Part shown: positions 27,301 to 39,630 of the stretch, one piece after another
Numbering within the stretch: the first letter of the stretch is position 1
Layout of the letters: each line of letters starts with the position of its first letter
Assembly: GCA_033675545.1 (NCBI GenBank)
Contig: JAWDGP010002524.1
Span: forward strand, 62,001 to 126,000
DNA: 64,000 nucleotides
From: Elysia crispata
Lineage: Eukaryota > Mollusca > Gastropoda > Plakobranchidae
Direction: 5' to 3'
Made by a program: the position numbers and the translations under genes
The notes under the pieces: generated by a model
The model's database searches: none
Told to the model about the DNA's origin: nothing
Seen by the model: the letters and a program-made list of their open reading frames with translations, nothing else

Positions 27301-30300
27301 GTAGTGTCCCCTGGATCTAGCTCTCCACAGTGCGACAGAAGAAACATGTTGTTGGACATGAGCACAGCTTTGAGTGGATTCTCTGCTTCAGTCCAACCCC
27401 TTTATTAAAAAAAAAAATGAGAAAAATGGATAAGCACAGTTTGGATTATATGATTGTACAATTGTTTGCAAGGGAAGAAAAGATCATGCCTATTATGCAT
27501 GAAGGTCAGCATTCAACCACTATTTTTTATAAACTGGGATCACTTCCATGATTTTAAAACTCAATAGACAGTTAAAAAATGTCAGTATTTAGCACATCTA
27601 AAGGCAGAAAGAATTTTAATTGCTTAGAAGTGAAAATTGATTTATGTCTTAGGCTTTGTTAGCCTCCATTCTGCGTTTGTTTTCTATAAAAGAAACCTTT
27701 AGAATTCAATATCATGCATTTTACTTAATTCATCCACAAGGGTGACTTGATTCAACAATGTATTTTCAAAAACTTGCGAACAGGTTTGAATTATGAACTG
27801 TTATTGCTTATTTCTACAAAATTATGTACCTTACACCCTCCTGCGCTTTTCTCTTCATGGTCATGGAAAAGGAGGTGCAAGGGTAAGCCTGGTACAGTTG
27901 TTCAACATATTGAACAAGCTGCCTCTGAGTTGGATCTAGAGCTGCGGCACTAGAAAGCTGGCTACTGATAAACTGTTGGAGAGATCTACTCCCATAGAAC
28001 TGTGACATAGACCACAAAGTGCTGAGCACATTACAGCCCTGGCATTGAAAGATAGAGAAATGAATTATGGTAACTATTATGGATATAAATCTGATAAAAA
28101 TTCACCTTCCAGGCAACTGTGACAATTAAAAGTGATGTGCCATTTCTTGTCCTCTGTATGCGTTAAAAACCAATCACACTTTCCACAACTTGATAGGTAA
28201 ATCTTTCTCTGAATCCTGACAGAAGGTGGACTGAAGAGCTTTATTATTGTTTACTTAGGATTGCCTTGTATTGTTAGATTTAGTTGAAGATGAAGGAAAC
28301 ATCCTTATAAACATATTATTATAGCAGTGACATTGTACAAAAAATTTTATACCATAACCTTGTAATAAACTGACATGAAATTTTTTTCACTTTTATGGAA
28401 AAGATTCCTGGAAAACACTTATGTATTTATAAAATACTAACAACGTAACTTACCAAATTGCTGAGAATGTGTTGACACTCAGCAATATTTTTCTGCTTCA
28501 AATACTCATCCACTTTGGCCAGTAGCTCTGATACTATCACCTTGAAAGGAATAGGCTTCTCATTGCTCTTCATCTGCATGGACTGCAAATTTGACAACTG
28601 ATTTTCTTTGACATGGTGTTCTGGCGTTAGCTGAATAAAGGGAAATAGGTGAATTAATGATTTATTTCCCTGCCAACATAGTGTAATTAAAAAGATAACC
28701 TCAAAAATGAGAGATAAAGGTGTTGCAGCAACAACGAAAGGAAAGAGATGATTATTTACTTGAAAATCGAAAGGGAAGTAGTAGTGAACAATTAATACAG
28801 GTAGTTCATAATCATAATAAAATACTTTTATAAGTGAAGTAATAACAGCAACTTACTGGCATTGAAGAACCGCTGGACTGCGCAGTACTTGCATTACTGA
28901 TTGTTGAGCTATGTCTGGATCGTGAATGAACAGATTTCGCTTGAAGGGCTTGGAGGCACTGGCGAAGGCTTCTAGTGTGAGTTGAAAGAAGGTCACAGCA
29001 TTTGGTCATCTCTTGGCTCTTTTCTGCTGAGAGCTTCAGAAAAAAAAAAAAGAAAGAAAATTTTGTGGTTTTTTTACCAATTAGATTTACCTTTTTCTTA
29101 CCCCGGTCCAATAGAATTGTAGTCGCAATCAGAGTTCTTATCATAAGAATTATAAGCAGATGTCCAGATATATACCCATAAACACTTTCATATTAAAGAT
29201 TATGATATGGGACTATACTGTCAAAATTCCAAACTTGATTTAAGTCTGTGAATTGATGAGTGCATGTGGTGGATTGTACCTAGGTGCGACTGCAAGGGTA
29301 AACCGAGGCTATAGACTGATGAGAATAAATAAGTTTCAAGACCATAACAGATTGGCCACCACTATTTTAATTCTTGTTAAGAATGCCTTACTGAAAATTT
29401 AATCATTATCCTGGTGACAGAATTGTTTTCCCACTTACCTACTGCCATTTTATAAGGTTATGTGTGTTACATAGAAAAAATTCTTTTGCTTGAGAATACA
29501 TAGTGATTCTTACTATTTACATTCATATGTATTTCCAAATAAATGTCCACTTAAAAAAAAAAACAACAATGAAAAAAATATTAGATATATTTTTACTTAC
29601 TTGTAACTGCTGCTTTAATTAAAAAGTCACAAAACATTTTTGTTCAATTGTTCAAACTCTTACTCACTGTTCCTTCCCTAGCAACTAGCTTTGCGTCTTC
29701 CATTAACTCATAGAGAAACTCCAGAGTGAGGCTTATTAGTCTCTCTCCAAAGATCTTTGCTTGCAGATCAGTCACTGACGCAGTCATCAAGACAAGCCCT
29801 AAGGCTTCCTCCAGCTGCTCAACCTCTGCCTGTATGTTCCAGTGTTTGGCTTGCAACTGCGCTGATGAGCTAAACACTAAAATGAATGATAAATATAGCA
29901 AAGAATAAGAAAATAACAAGAAAGAAGAAGAAGGGGAGAGAGTTGAAAGGGAGAGAGATGAAGAAGAAGAAGGAAGAGGAGGAAAAGAAGGACAAGAAGA
30001 AAAAAAAAAGGTGGCAAAACCATTTCAGATGATCACAAAGAATAAGAGGATTATTTATAAAAGCTGAAAGCAGAACAGTCCAAAAACTTTATTTCTCTTA
30101 GAGATGGTTAACTTTTTTAGATAAAGCTATCAAAGCCTATCATGTAAGCCAAACTTTTACTCCCGTCAAGTCTACTTGACTTTTACTGCTTAGCAACCAA
30201 TATAACTTGCACACTCATTGTCCTCACCTTTTACATTATGTTAAGCTGTAACAGTATAGGATAAGTAAATGTACATATCTATATCTAGATCTGCCCCAAA

Positions 30301-33300
30301 GCAAAATGTCCTACAAATTTAAATTCCCAGACTTTTAGGACTACATAAGATTTATTCATCAAAGTTATGCTACAGATAATGCTGCCCTTTTGCTGAACAA
30401 AAAAAGAAGATTATAAATTAAAAGGAAAGCTACAAAATTACGTAAAATGAGTTACAAGTCTTACAGTTTTGCTTTGCTTTGAAGAAGAATGCCAAAGTGT
30501 CCAACTGTCTTTGCTGTAGGCTGGCTTCCAGTGCTAAGAACGGCACAGCAGTGCGGGTCCAGCGGTTGGCCTGGCACAGTTTGTCAGCCGAGATTGGCCC
30601 ACCATAAAGCATCATCTGCAGAAATTATTGATGTAAAATATTATGTAATGTTATAATGTTGACATCCCAGAGAAAGCAAGTCAGAAAAATAATTTATGTT
30701 CCAAAATAGGAGCATGATGTCTTCAGACATAGAATACCAAATTAAAGCTTTTAAAGAAAGAACTTGTATGTTAATGATTCAGAGATAAATAACAAAATGC
30801 CAGATTATTTGAAGGCAAAAGTAGCTCTGGCATTGTGTAAAAAAAAAAAGCATTAAATATTTCTATCATAAAAGAGACCATAGAATAAAAAACAAACAAA
30901 TGCTAAACTCTTGGGCACAACTGTTGATTGTTTACACCTCAAGTTATCATAAAAGAGATAAATAATTCAGAACTGTCCATTCTATTTCATTGAAAGAAAT
31001 AATAAATTTCTAAAAATCGAAAATAATGGAACGTTTTGTTTCTAAAGGTATTTTATCTGTATCTAATTTTTTTTTTTGTTTTGCCTTTTCATAAACTATT
31101 ACTTTATGTCCAGTGTTCGAAGTCACTATATGGGAAGACACTATAATGTCATTATTACTTAAGTTGTCTATTTGTAAAAAAAAAAAAAATAAATAAATAA
31201 AAGAGAAAAAGGAAATGTGAGTTATGAAAATTTGCATTTTAAAATACATACTTTTGTGATAAGATCATCTTTGTGAAGGTTTATGTGCGGTGACAAGAAC
31301 ATTAGATAATTCTCAGACATCAGCATGTGGGAACAGGCAGGCAGACTTGACAGTATCACTGCTATCGAGTTACTCAAGCTGAAAGATAGATGATATAGGA
31401 ATAAGCAGTGAACATTTTTTCTTTAATTCAACAAAAATTATCATTAGAGGCATAATGGCAACTAAAATTTTATTAAAGATAAAATTTATTTCTTTTTTTT
31501 TCCTGATATATTGAAACATAAGCTTTCAGAACAGGGAGCAACTTCATTCATGATGTAAAAAAGCAAAAGAAAAGCAGAAATATCAAACTTTAGAAAAGTT
31601 AATTACTTTGCTTGTTTTTATTCAATGTAGAAAATTCATTTCATTTATAATAAAATTACTTAAAAAACGTACATAGAATTACTTCCTAGCCAGTTAAACA
31701 ATTGATTGGCTGTTTTAGATATCCTCAAATTAAAATATGATGTTACATTAGTTATGAGCAAGAGAGCAGTAGCTAGGCAATGAACTTGTTTGCTTGAAGT
31801 TATTTGTTTCTGAGTCTGCAACTAGTGCGATCAGCTGGGGAATGTAGTGCTTATCATCATTCCTACCGGCAACCACTAAGAGCAATGAAGTTGTAACCTC
31901 AAAAATTAGAGACCCTAGGGCTTTCGATTTCCTTAAACAATAGAATAGAAATAGTTAAATGAGATCCTGACCCATTATCAGATTGTCCTGGTCAGGATTC
32001 AAGCATGTATTGTCAATCTGATAGGTAGCTACATGTCAAGTAAGAGAGAGATATCTTTCTTTATCTTGACATGTAATAACATTTTACTAGTGATGTTGCA
32101 TATCACAAAGTCCATAACAAAAAGTAAAGTGTAAAGTGATCTTGGGACGGCAAAAAGTACAAGTTTCCTGATGTATTTCAGGTATAAGTCATTCATAACA
32201 ACGTTCGATGTCAGCACTGACAGACCTCCTCCTTTATCTTGACTTTTTTTAAGCGTTTTAAAGAACTTTACAAAGAATCATTGATAAAATGCATCCAGTC
32301 TGTAGCTAAATATTTTGTTAATAATACAACTTAAAAGAATTACATAAATGAGCTCTGGAGTACTTGAAGTCATAGGTGGATGTTGTAGACATTATAATTA
32401 CATAATTGATATTGCTAGTGCAAGAGTACACATCAATGGTTGTTTTTTTTTCCAATTGTACTTTATTATTTATATAACTAGATAATATTATTTTACATAA
32501 CTAAATGGGGAAAAATAAGAAATTTGCTAAAAATTTATTTCCCGTGCTACTGGATTTTATCAAATATCTTCAGTTACCTGATATTTTACACTCAATTATC
32601 CAAAATGTAGCAATAGTTAAAAAAAAAGTGTCTTTTGATGGAGGATTGATCTACATTTTCTCAGTGACAAAAACATTTTTCTGGACTTGTTGAAGTACTT
32701 TTAACTCTTAGTTGTTATTTTTTTTGCTAAACTCCACTCTACTCTTTTGTTGACGATGTTCCAAATCTTGATAAAAATGCTTTTGATTAAGATTTGAATC
32801 ATCACAATTAAATGATTCAATTTTTTATTTTAAAATGTCGAGCTCCAGGAAACTTAACAAATTATTTATCATGATCTGCATAAGTTATGTGATCTTATCA
32901 ACATAAAAGTTGATTGACAGTTGCTTTCTTGATATAATGGTAATACAAAGAAGTTGACGTGGTGCGTTAAAAAAATTGCTGCTCTGTTCATAATTGTTAA
33001 TAAATGAAACCGATTTCCGTTGCGTTAATGTGAATAATTTAAAATTTAATGTCTAGATTGTTGTAATATAAACATGTATGTATGCACTAGCTAAGTTTAT
33101 TTTCAGTAGATTGTTTCGTTTTAAATAACCATTCTTCAGTCAATTTCTTGAGTTGGACAATAGTTCAGATTTAACCAATTCTCAAGTTACTCCACACATC
33201 ATAGACATTGACTAGTTGATTTTTAAGTAATGATAAAACAGATATACAATGATACTGTAGTTATAATTTCTATTCAAAGTATTCATTCACTGAAAAATTC

Positions 33301-36300
33301 TGTCATAAAATAAGCATAAACAAATCAAGATCCATAGAATGAATCTAAGTAAAATATTCCCATTTAGTGTTAAAAATTTTTTTTTCATCAATGCAGAGTT
33401 ACATATTCTTACTTCCGCATCTGAAAAGTCTTATCCTTGAAGTTGGCAAAGCACAAGGTCTGTGCTTGGTCCCAGACTGGAGCAGAATCCTCATCTCTGA
33501 GGTTTAAAGCAACTGTGTCAAGAGAAGTCTCAAAGGCCTGCAATGTCCATCTTCGCTTTTGATCTATGTCATCCATTCTTAATGTTTCTTTCAAATTCTG
33601 TTGTGGAGCAAGACCTACAGGTACCAAAGATGATGCAGTGGATGTAATACTGCCTCTCCTTCGCTTTTTGAATTTGAAACCTGTTTGTTTCTTTCTCCCC
33701 ACACTTTTAGGTTCCTCCTCTGAGATTGCCAAATGCTGAGCTACGACTTCTCGTTTCCAGGACACATCTCCATACCAGCATAGATTGTATTCCAGATACT
33801 CCTGGTTATATGACTTTTCTTTGTCAGTTATGCTTTTAGCCTTCAGGCTGGATTGAAATAGTTTGGAATAAGTTGATAGGTCAACTCTGGTGATGCTCCA
33901 ATCCGCAAAAAGAAGCACTAACATAGAAAGGTCATTAGACAAGCACCATTCTCTGATTGTGGATGCTTCTATACCAAGAGGATTTAAATCAACCAGGATC
34001 AAGCACTGGCCTTGTGTGAGAGAGTAGACAGCTGGGTGTTTGGTTAAGGATATAATGAATTGTCAAAAAAAAAATTAGATTGTTCATGTCAGCTGTTGCT
34101 TATCAACTGTCGTTCTTGAGAAATTTTAGCAACTGTCCGTGCCACATAATTTTTAACTCCTAGTGGTAAGTATCTGGCTCCACAAACCAATCAATGATTG
34201 AATGATTTTAATCTTGTGGCATGTTCATTCAATGCAGGGACAAAGGTCATTCCTTTTTATACAAACCCTTCAGCAAAAAAAAATGTAATTTAAGACATTT
34301 TTAAAGACTCTGGAGTTAAAGACAATTCAAATACTCTTACTCCTGTCTTATCAATCTATTTCTTTTTTTTTATAATAGTCTATAGATAATGTTGCACATA
34401 AAGAGAAACGAACAAGCCATTACATACATTCATAGACATGAAAAATAACTAACCAAATGAGCCATCTATAAATTATAAAGTCCAAAAATTAAAAAATAAA
34501 TAAAAGTGTTAAGTTATTCTTTATCCTAATTCTTTCATGTTTAAGCAAATTTAAATAACAAATACTTAAGTTTACCAAATAAGAATTTATAGATCTCCCT
34601 TAAAATTATCAAATCAAACATTTTATTCCTATGAGAAGATAACAAAAAGAAATAAGCTAACAGTATTGAATAAAAATCTCAAAACAAACCTTTAAGTTAC
34701 TATCTTGCCCTATCTAAAACACATCTGGTTCAACCAATTCATATTAGGTCATATCATATCATTAACATATGCAACTGTCAGGTCTTTAAAACTACTTTCC
34801 TTCACATTTTTATATCCCTCATGGAATGAACTATAAAATTTTCTAAATCAAATGAAACATATTTTAACACTTATTTTAGTACTCTTGATTTGTACGTTAC
34901 AACATTTCACAATTCAATAATTTTAAAAGAAAGGATACATATCACACCAGCAGCCATATCAAACACTCCAAGGGAATCACTCTGAATGCAAAAAGCAGAA
35001 GCTCTGTAGTCACCAGCTTTTCCTTTAAGAGCTTCATCCACCTCAGGCAAAAGGATGCTACAGCTGAGGTGAGCGCTTTCTTTCATAGCAACAGAGTATA
35101 TAGTATGCAATCCATCATAAAGGACAATCTGGCATCTATTGCATCCAACAAGTTGAAAATGAAGATCGGCTTTTCCACCTAATAGGTGGGTCCATAAGAT
35201 TCCATGGAATTAAGGGGTGGGAAGGAAAGAAAAACAGGATATTTTTGTGGAGCCCAAGAGAATATGGAACAGTGTAATAATTATGGGAAACCAATTCTAA
35301 TTCCAGCTTATAATTTGATTCTTTTGGATCCTTCATCACTATAAAGTTCTCCTTCAAGTGTGTTTTTCCTTTTTTTTATTGAGAGAGAGAAAGAAAGAGG
35401 ATGCGGGGGGGGGGGGGGGGGTATGAAGAGATGTTTCTTTTATTTAAACAATTAAATTAAATAATGAAAGAAAGTAATAAAAAAAAAACAACCCAGCTCT
35501 GTAAAGCAAGGTAAATTGTAAAATTTACCATGAGGAAAAAAATTCAATTAAATGTGTATGCATCAAAACAGTGAGTACTAACTTACTTGTGTCACTTTTG
35601 ATAACATCCAACAACTTTGGGAAGGAAAAGTGGTGCTTTTCAGTTACACCATCTGCGTCGACAGAATAAAGAAGAATGTCTCCACTTCTTGTTTGTGCAA
35701 ATAATAGTTGACCATTTTCTCTCACTTCCTCGTTGTCCCAAAAAGCACTATGATATAAAAAAAAAACAGGTTTTCAATGCATTGAAATAAAAATCAAATA
35801 TACTAACTTGACAGAAATACATTTTCCAAACAAGACAGAATACTTATGTACACTTCCATCACATGGAGTAAACATATGAGCCTCCCTTAATCACATGAGA
35901 AAAAATTAATTTCTATTTTGTAAAAGATGTCAAAACTGGCTTTATTACATGTTGGAAGGAAGATTGAGCTACCATAGAGACTACTAGATTATTCGCTCCA
36001 GTATAAATAATAATTCTCGAGTCAATCTACACTATCATTCTCTGTTCAATAGTTCTTGAACATTTAAATATGAGCACATACTTAAGTAGCTAAAATAAAC
36101 AAAAAATAAGATTCAAAATTGGGTGTTGCACGCATTTCATGTTAGATTCCTACCAACTTAGGTGAGGGTCCAAGACAAAGTTAGAGACAATGCCCTTATT
36201 TTTCACTCGTAACACTGAAAGAGATCCGTCTTTATGCTGGGCTACCATCTTGTCTTGTTGAACACTGCTTTTGATCCACAGAAAGTCAGATAATTTGCAA

Positions 36301-36356
36301 TTAAGTAGTTGAAGAGGTAAAAGGTTACATTCAACACCCATTTTTGCTGTATTCAT
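1227..36356 (-). CDS. SPG11: Spatacsin, 42 coding exons, 3' end beyond the window
   Basis: Spatacsin is a large cytosolic and lysosome-associated scaffold that works with spastizin (ZFYVE26) and the AP-5 adaptor in autophagic lysosome reformation; human mutations cause hereditary spastic paraplegia 11. I traced 42 exons with GT/AG borders whose phases all agree. They total 7,035 nt, exactly 2,345 codons. Human spatacsin has 2,443 residues, so about 100 C-terminal residues lie left of base 1. Collinear landmarks against the human protein include RQLDTLAFFFKAKQN, YYLKQGRPVYGF, LLTGVGRYGEMTYIF and VRKAQHCVKLARL. The ATG at 36356 is chosen because about 80 residues precede the LLFAQ segment, as many as precede the matching human LLALG, and GSLSVLRV aligns with human GSLQVLSL upstream. 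The exon containing it has an upstream acceptor and 5' UTR. No internal stops or frameshifts were seen, so it looks functional. Confidence 0.96.
8685..17046 (-). CDS. SPG11: SPG11 coding exons 25-33
   Basis: Exons: 16852-17046, 14789-14896, 14146-14332, 12467-12690, 11866-12003, 11220-11369, 10063-10212, 9133-9249, 8685-8814. Exon 25 starts at 17046, where the acceptor is in phase and gives GCPPVASMCGWLLASLEE, matching human GASAISCLCVWIITSVED. Exon 27 (WFEKVAYQVLQHELK) matches the human WLEDQVCFLLKLMLQQCK block. Exon 28 (MDRGSFAAAQELAGAA) matches QTDGQFALARRVAELA. Exon 29 (KLVRAQFWIKCQKLL) matches KQARIDFWKKCHENF. Exon 32 (DQARIITCSRVAAMFGHYNQ) matches the human HEASRVCRYFHFYN block. Exon 33 is arginine-rich (VSLTRARSISS) and matches human LRRVHSTSS. 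Confidence 0.9.
12070..12330. repeat. Purine-rich (GA/AAG) low-complexity tract
   Basis: About 260 bp of almost pure purine on the plus strand, made of degenerate GAGA/AAGA repeats within an SPG11 intron. It creates artificial lysine/arginine-rich open frames on the plus strand and serine/leucine-rich ones on the minus strand. A similar GAAGAA tract lies at 29,921-30,012. Confidence 0.7.
17267..21774 (-). CDS. SPG11: SPG11 coding exons 17-24
   Basis: Exons: 21708-21774, 21163-21334, 20417-20691, 20005-20113, 19106-19265, 18483-18672, 17924-18013, 17267-17412. Human matches: RRLFGWQTTNTFA with SRLFGWQSANTLA; LSFPYYLKQGRPVYGFLSFL with the human YYLHNGRPSFAFGTFL block; SSACVVFVELLGRDSVLLR with GAACVCFLELLGLDSLKLR; SACAENNNWLMFTWFAQLHQ with ECAKANDWLQFIIHSQLHN. 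Exon 23 encodes an acidic DEEEESE stretch. Exon 17 is only 67 nt and was recovered from its match and splice phase. Exon 20 must splice at GGATT|GTAAGG, because reading on meets a stop four bases later. Confidence 0.9.
21495..21537. repeat. (AT)n microsatellite
   Basis: Pure TA dinucleotide run of about 43 bp followed by a short GATA run, in an SPG11 intron. A second (AT)n of about 28 bp is at 24,289-24,316. Confidence 0.9.
22779..27399 (-). CDS. SPG11: SPG11 coding exons 11-16
   Basis: Exons: 27188-27399, 26620-26815, 25845-26051, 25404-25492, 23845-23984, 22779-22910. Human matches: SYLRNEVARSLLRLGKLDIF aligns with NYMRNEILDKLARNGVFLAS across the exon 12/13 junction. CPWYPVFQSF aligns with HPWFEFLVQC. 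VILSASLMAADNLW aligns with LIFQASLANAQIL across the exon 14/15 junction. LHRFPKLMAALLPEG aligns with the human PYPKLKTALFPQC segment. Helical repeat region with no catalytic motif expected. All junction phases agree. Confidence 0.9.
27830..31378 (-). CDS. SPG11: SPG11 coding exons 5-10
   Basis: Exons: 31252-31378, 30465-30615, 29668-29876, 28857-29033, 28454-28630, 27830-28038. The best match to human is exon 6, where LCQANRWTRTAVPFLALEAS aligns with human LCHLNGWGRCSIPIHALEAG, followed by RQLDTLAFFFKAKQN. Exon 7 (AKIFGERLISLTLEFL) aligns with the human SEQLLNLTLSFL helix. Exon 8 is rich in serine and probably partly unstructured. Exon 10 uses donor AAG|GTACAT at 27830, the only nearby choice giving phase 2 for the next exon. 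This region begins the long alpha-solenoid of spatacsin. Confidence 0.9.
31379..33412 (-). other. Large SPG11 intron 4, nothing recognised
   Basis: This 2-kb intron between coding exons 4 and 5 is one of the longest in the gene. It is AT-rich with scattered T runs. I saw no protein-like frame, RNA gene or repeat with matching ends. Other long SPG11 introns (12,691-14,145; 14,897-16,851; 5,856-7,084; 3,066-4,107) are equally plain apart from simple repeats. Confidence 0.5.
33413..36356 (-). CDS. SPG11: SPG11 coding exons 1-4 (N-terminal region)
   Basis: Exons: 36154-36409 (ATG at 36356, 5' UTR above it), 35587-35747, 34948-35178, 33413-34031. They encode about residues 1-404, matching the N-terminal part of human spatacsin, which is predicted to form a beta-propeller-like fold. 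Landmarks are GDILLYSVDADG, SLGVFDMAAG and LILVDLNPLG. Exon 4 is the longest of the gene (619 nt). It carries a lysine/arginine-rich patch around residues 309-328 (GRKKQTGFKFKKRRRGS) that resembles a nuclear localisation signal and has no obvious human counterpart. The exon 3 donor is ambiguous: GCTG|GTGTG at 34948 is used here, but a GT eight bases further on (about 34940) also keeps phase. The exon 4 acceptor at 34031 was chosen because the reading frame stays open and protein-like up to it. Confidence 0.9.
35405..35421. repeat. Poly-G run
   Basis: Seventeen consecutive G on the plus strand in the intron between SPG11 coding exons 2 and 3, next to a GAGA tract. Such runs are prone to length error in sequencing. 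Confidence 0.9.
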
Positions 36357-38279
36357 GGTTATGGTGTGTCTTTTACTGTGTTCTTTCTTCCTTAAAGAAT
36401 CAAATCTATCTGAGGAAAAAAAAAGAAAACAAAATCTTTTACTTTAAATAAATAAAAGCATTAACACAAAAAAAATCAAAGTAACTTTTATTTAATAAGT
36501 CTTGTTCATGGAATAACTTTATTTAAAGGAATTAGTAGGCTCTGGATGATGAGCAAGGAGATATGATTTGTTATTAAGAGATTTAATCAGATATAATCAT
36601 TCATTAACTGATTAATAGATTTGTTACAGCTCTTCAAGACAGAGGTATGAGGCCATTTTTAGTTTATCATATAAAAATCATTAGCCATACAAGGAAGAAC
36701 AGCAAAGACTGAAAAGAGGCCTTAGACTTTGAGTTTAGACTCATCCATAATGAACAGCCAGATTGAATTTTTTAAAGTTAATCCTGGTAAATTTTCAACC
36801 AGCTATGTACTGAATCTACAGTTAAAAGTCAATGCATCAAATATATATACTTGCAATCATCTGTTGGTCATTGTTACTATAGGGTTAGCTTTTAACTTTG
36901 CTGCCTACCAGTATTTAAATATCTTTTTTTGAACATTCAAATGACTATGAGATAAAAAAGCATTTAAAAAGTATTTCCTAGTTTGTCATTTGGCATGTTG
37001 TGTTCTTATTTAGCACAAGTTAATCATCATTTACACAATGGTTGTTTGTTACACATATGAGGCAGTGAAGTCTTTAACAATAACTGCATTATTCTCAAGA
37101 AATGAAGTCATTTGCATCTAAATGAAAATTAATTTAATAAAAGTTTTTTTGTTTTTAAAAAACATATAGATCTTGGTGATTTTATTTACTCTAAAACTAG
37201 AATGATGCTTAAATATTTTTATTAATTTGAGTTCATGTGAACCGATGATTTCAGGGGTTTAAAAAAAAAAAGATTTTGGACCACTACAAATCTACTGCCC
37301 TAGAAAAGGGGTTATAGGATATATGCTTTATTTCTTCACTCAATAATGTTACAATTGAAACCCCATAATTCGAATGGTATGGAAATGGATTCGATCTTCA
37401 AAAAAAAGGGGCATCACTGAACATATGACTCAATGAAAGAGTGTGTTCTGTGTTGCAATGAGTGACTCTTCCCTTGCCCTTTCCCATATTGCTACCAGTA
37501 TCATTGTTACTACTGACGCTTCTTTCTTAGTGCGTCAGATCTATCCTTGGGCAAAAATTACCATTTCTTGCTGTCTGAGATCACACAAGTGTAGTACTTT
37601 AGTAATGCCTTATGGAGCAGCAACCACTTCAAATTAAGAGAATTGAACCAGAAAGACTTTGAAATATGAGTCAGATTCTTAAAAAGCTAAAGAGAAAAAA
37701 ATAACTTCTTGCTAAATTCGGTTTTGAGAGAAATTGAAATAATCAGACTTCGGGTCTTGAGGTTTCCGCTGTTTATGAATATATGACAGCAAAATGGAAC
37801 TGATAGGAACCTTTGATAGATTGAGACTTTACATATGTACACTTGTGAGACCTGTCTGATTATTTTAATCAATGCCCTTAAAAGTACATCACAATATCAG
37901 CCAAGACAATTAAGTCTGCTTGTTAATTAGACTTAGAGCACTCAACAGGGCTGTGGTTTTATATCTCACCCCTGTGCACTCGATTTTTGTTGTTTTTATT
38001 TTAACTTAAGTAAGCAAAGAAGGCACTAGGTTTGTTTGTGCATGTTGGTGTTCCCACCAATCAGTGAAGCATGACTTTGGGACTGTCCACTTGAGACTGT
38101 CCTGTTTTTCTTTCAGCCCCTAAGAATTAGATCAGAAAGAAAGAAAGATAGAGAGAGAAACAGAGAGAGAGAGACAGACAAAAAGAGAGAGTTTGATTTA
38201 ATCTCTCATACTGCTATGACTTTAAATGGCCCTTCTAATCTTCTTGACCTTAACTTAAAACTAATAAAAGAATAAGGTG

Positions 38280-39170
38280 CACTTCAAAAATAGGCTATAA
38301 ATTAGATAGATCTAGATTTAGATTTATTTGATTCGCTTGGTTTAGATCTATATTTTACTTTAATTGGTGCCTAAATAAATAGGGAAATGGATTATGTAAT
38401 TGTTATACTCTGCAGTAGCAAAGGCGCCCAGATCTAGATCTATTTACAATTTAGATTTAAACCTTGAATGTCTAAAAGATATTTATCAAGAGTTAACCTT
38501 AATTGCCTTGATCTAGATATATACTAGATAGTTCGGTAAAATTGCAGATATCGGCCCACCTGACGTCGGGCTTCACAATGGAATGTTTCCCGACGAAATC
38601 AAAACATGTACTATGGGATTTTAGAGCAATATGATAATGCTTATATCTTGAAAAGTGTTTATTTGCGACAAATAAAACTTCAAATTCGTGTTCAGCATAT
38701 CAAATTCATACACTTTTAGAGCCTAGAGAGAGTTGGGCCGATATATGCAATAATACCGCTATGTCTAGATCTAGATTCTAGATCTACATCAACTCTAAAT
38801 CTGGTTAATTTACAAGTCTACTTTTAAATAGGCTAGGTCTAGGAGATTTATCAAGATCTATATCTCGATACAGTTTAATATTCTACTAAAAAATCTAGTT
38901 ATCATGAAATTGGGAAAACTACAGTTTAATACTTTATAACAAGATCTAATCAGGACAATCCGCATTCACATGATTCAGATAGATCTAGACCTCTACTGCT
39001 CTAGCTACAAACCTTGCGAGACAGAATCTTATCTTGATCTCTTGATGCACAGACTTAAATTGCTGCAAATCATCTCTGTTATCTAAAACATTTATAAATA
39101 GACGAAAAGAGGTAACGAGTGTTATTATGAATATCTCTAGATTCAGATCTAGATCTAGTCAATTTAAAAA
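38280..39170. repeat. TCTAGATC/AGATCT-rich region
   Basis: Many imperfect copies of the palindromic words AGATCT, CTAGAT and TCTAGATC are scattered through about 900 bp upstream of SPG11. They are not arranged in a regular array. The same words are dense at 55,150-55,620, upstream of CDK7. They look like a genome-wide low-complexity feature rather than a defined element. Confidence 0.6.
38534..38758. mobile_element. MITE-like element, copy 1 (225 bp, TIRs)
   Basis: The ends are inverted repeats of about 28 bp: GGTAAAATTGCAGATATCGG at the left, and its near reverse complement at the right (CCGATATATGCAATAATACC). A second copy lies at 61,289-61,607 with about 80 percent similarity by eye. It has no coding capacity, so it is a non-autonomous DNA element. 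The target-site duplication is not clear, so I do not assign a superfamily. Confidence 0.65.
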
Positions 39171-39630
39171 GATAGTGTTAAAGTTTATGGGCAGAGTACA
39201 TTATCTTTGACCACGTCCAACGCAGCGGATAGGGCCGCACATTGTAAACAAAAGAGCTTGGCCAAACCGTAGAAAGGATATCGAGTTGTAGGTCTACATC
39301 GATAACAAAATACATTTAACAAAAAAAGAACTTTCAGCTGGTGCATTTTTATTGTCTGTTGCACAAGAAAAAAAGAATACAAACTAGTGGGGGTTCGGTT
39401 AAAACTACACCTCCATACTCGCCCCGCATGTTCTCAGAAATACAATTAATTGAATTTTTTTCATTGCACATAGTACTCTTGTGTAAAATTTATCAAAGTA
39501 GTACAGCAGTAAACTTGCTCATGATCTAGGCAAAACTACCGAAATCGAATATATCGAATTTTCTTGACTTCGCCATAACCTAGTGCTTCATCGCTTGTTT
39601 GAAGATTATCATGTGATAAGGAGGTCGAAG

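Larger units (their letters stand above)
36357..39300 (-). promoter_or_regulatory. SPG11: SPG11 5' UTR, first intron and promoter zone
   Basis: The start-codon exon extends upstream to an acceptor at 36409 (TTTTCCTCAG), so at least one non-coding 5' exon must exist. A candidate donor CGCAAG|GTTTGTA lies near 39,013 on the minus strand, with exon-like sequence above it to about 39.26 kb. The true transcription start is not visible. The zone also holds TCTAGATC-rich sequence and a 225-bp TIR element. No other coding exon was found in it. Confidence 0.4.
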
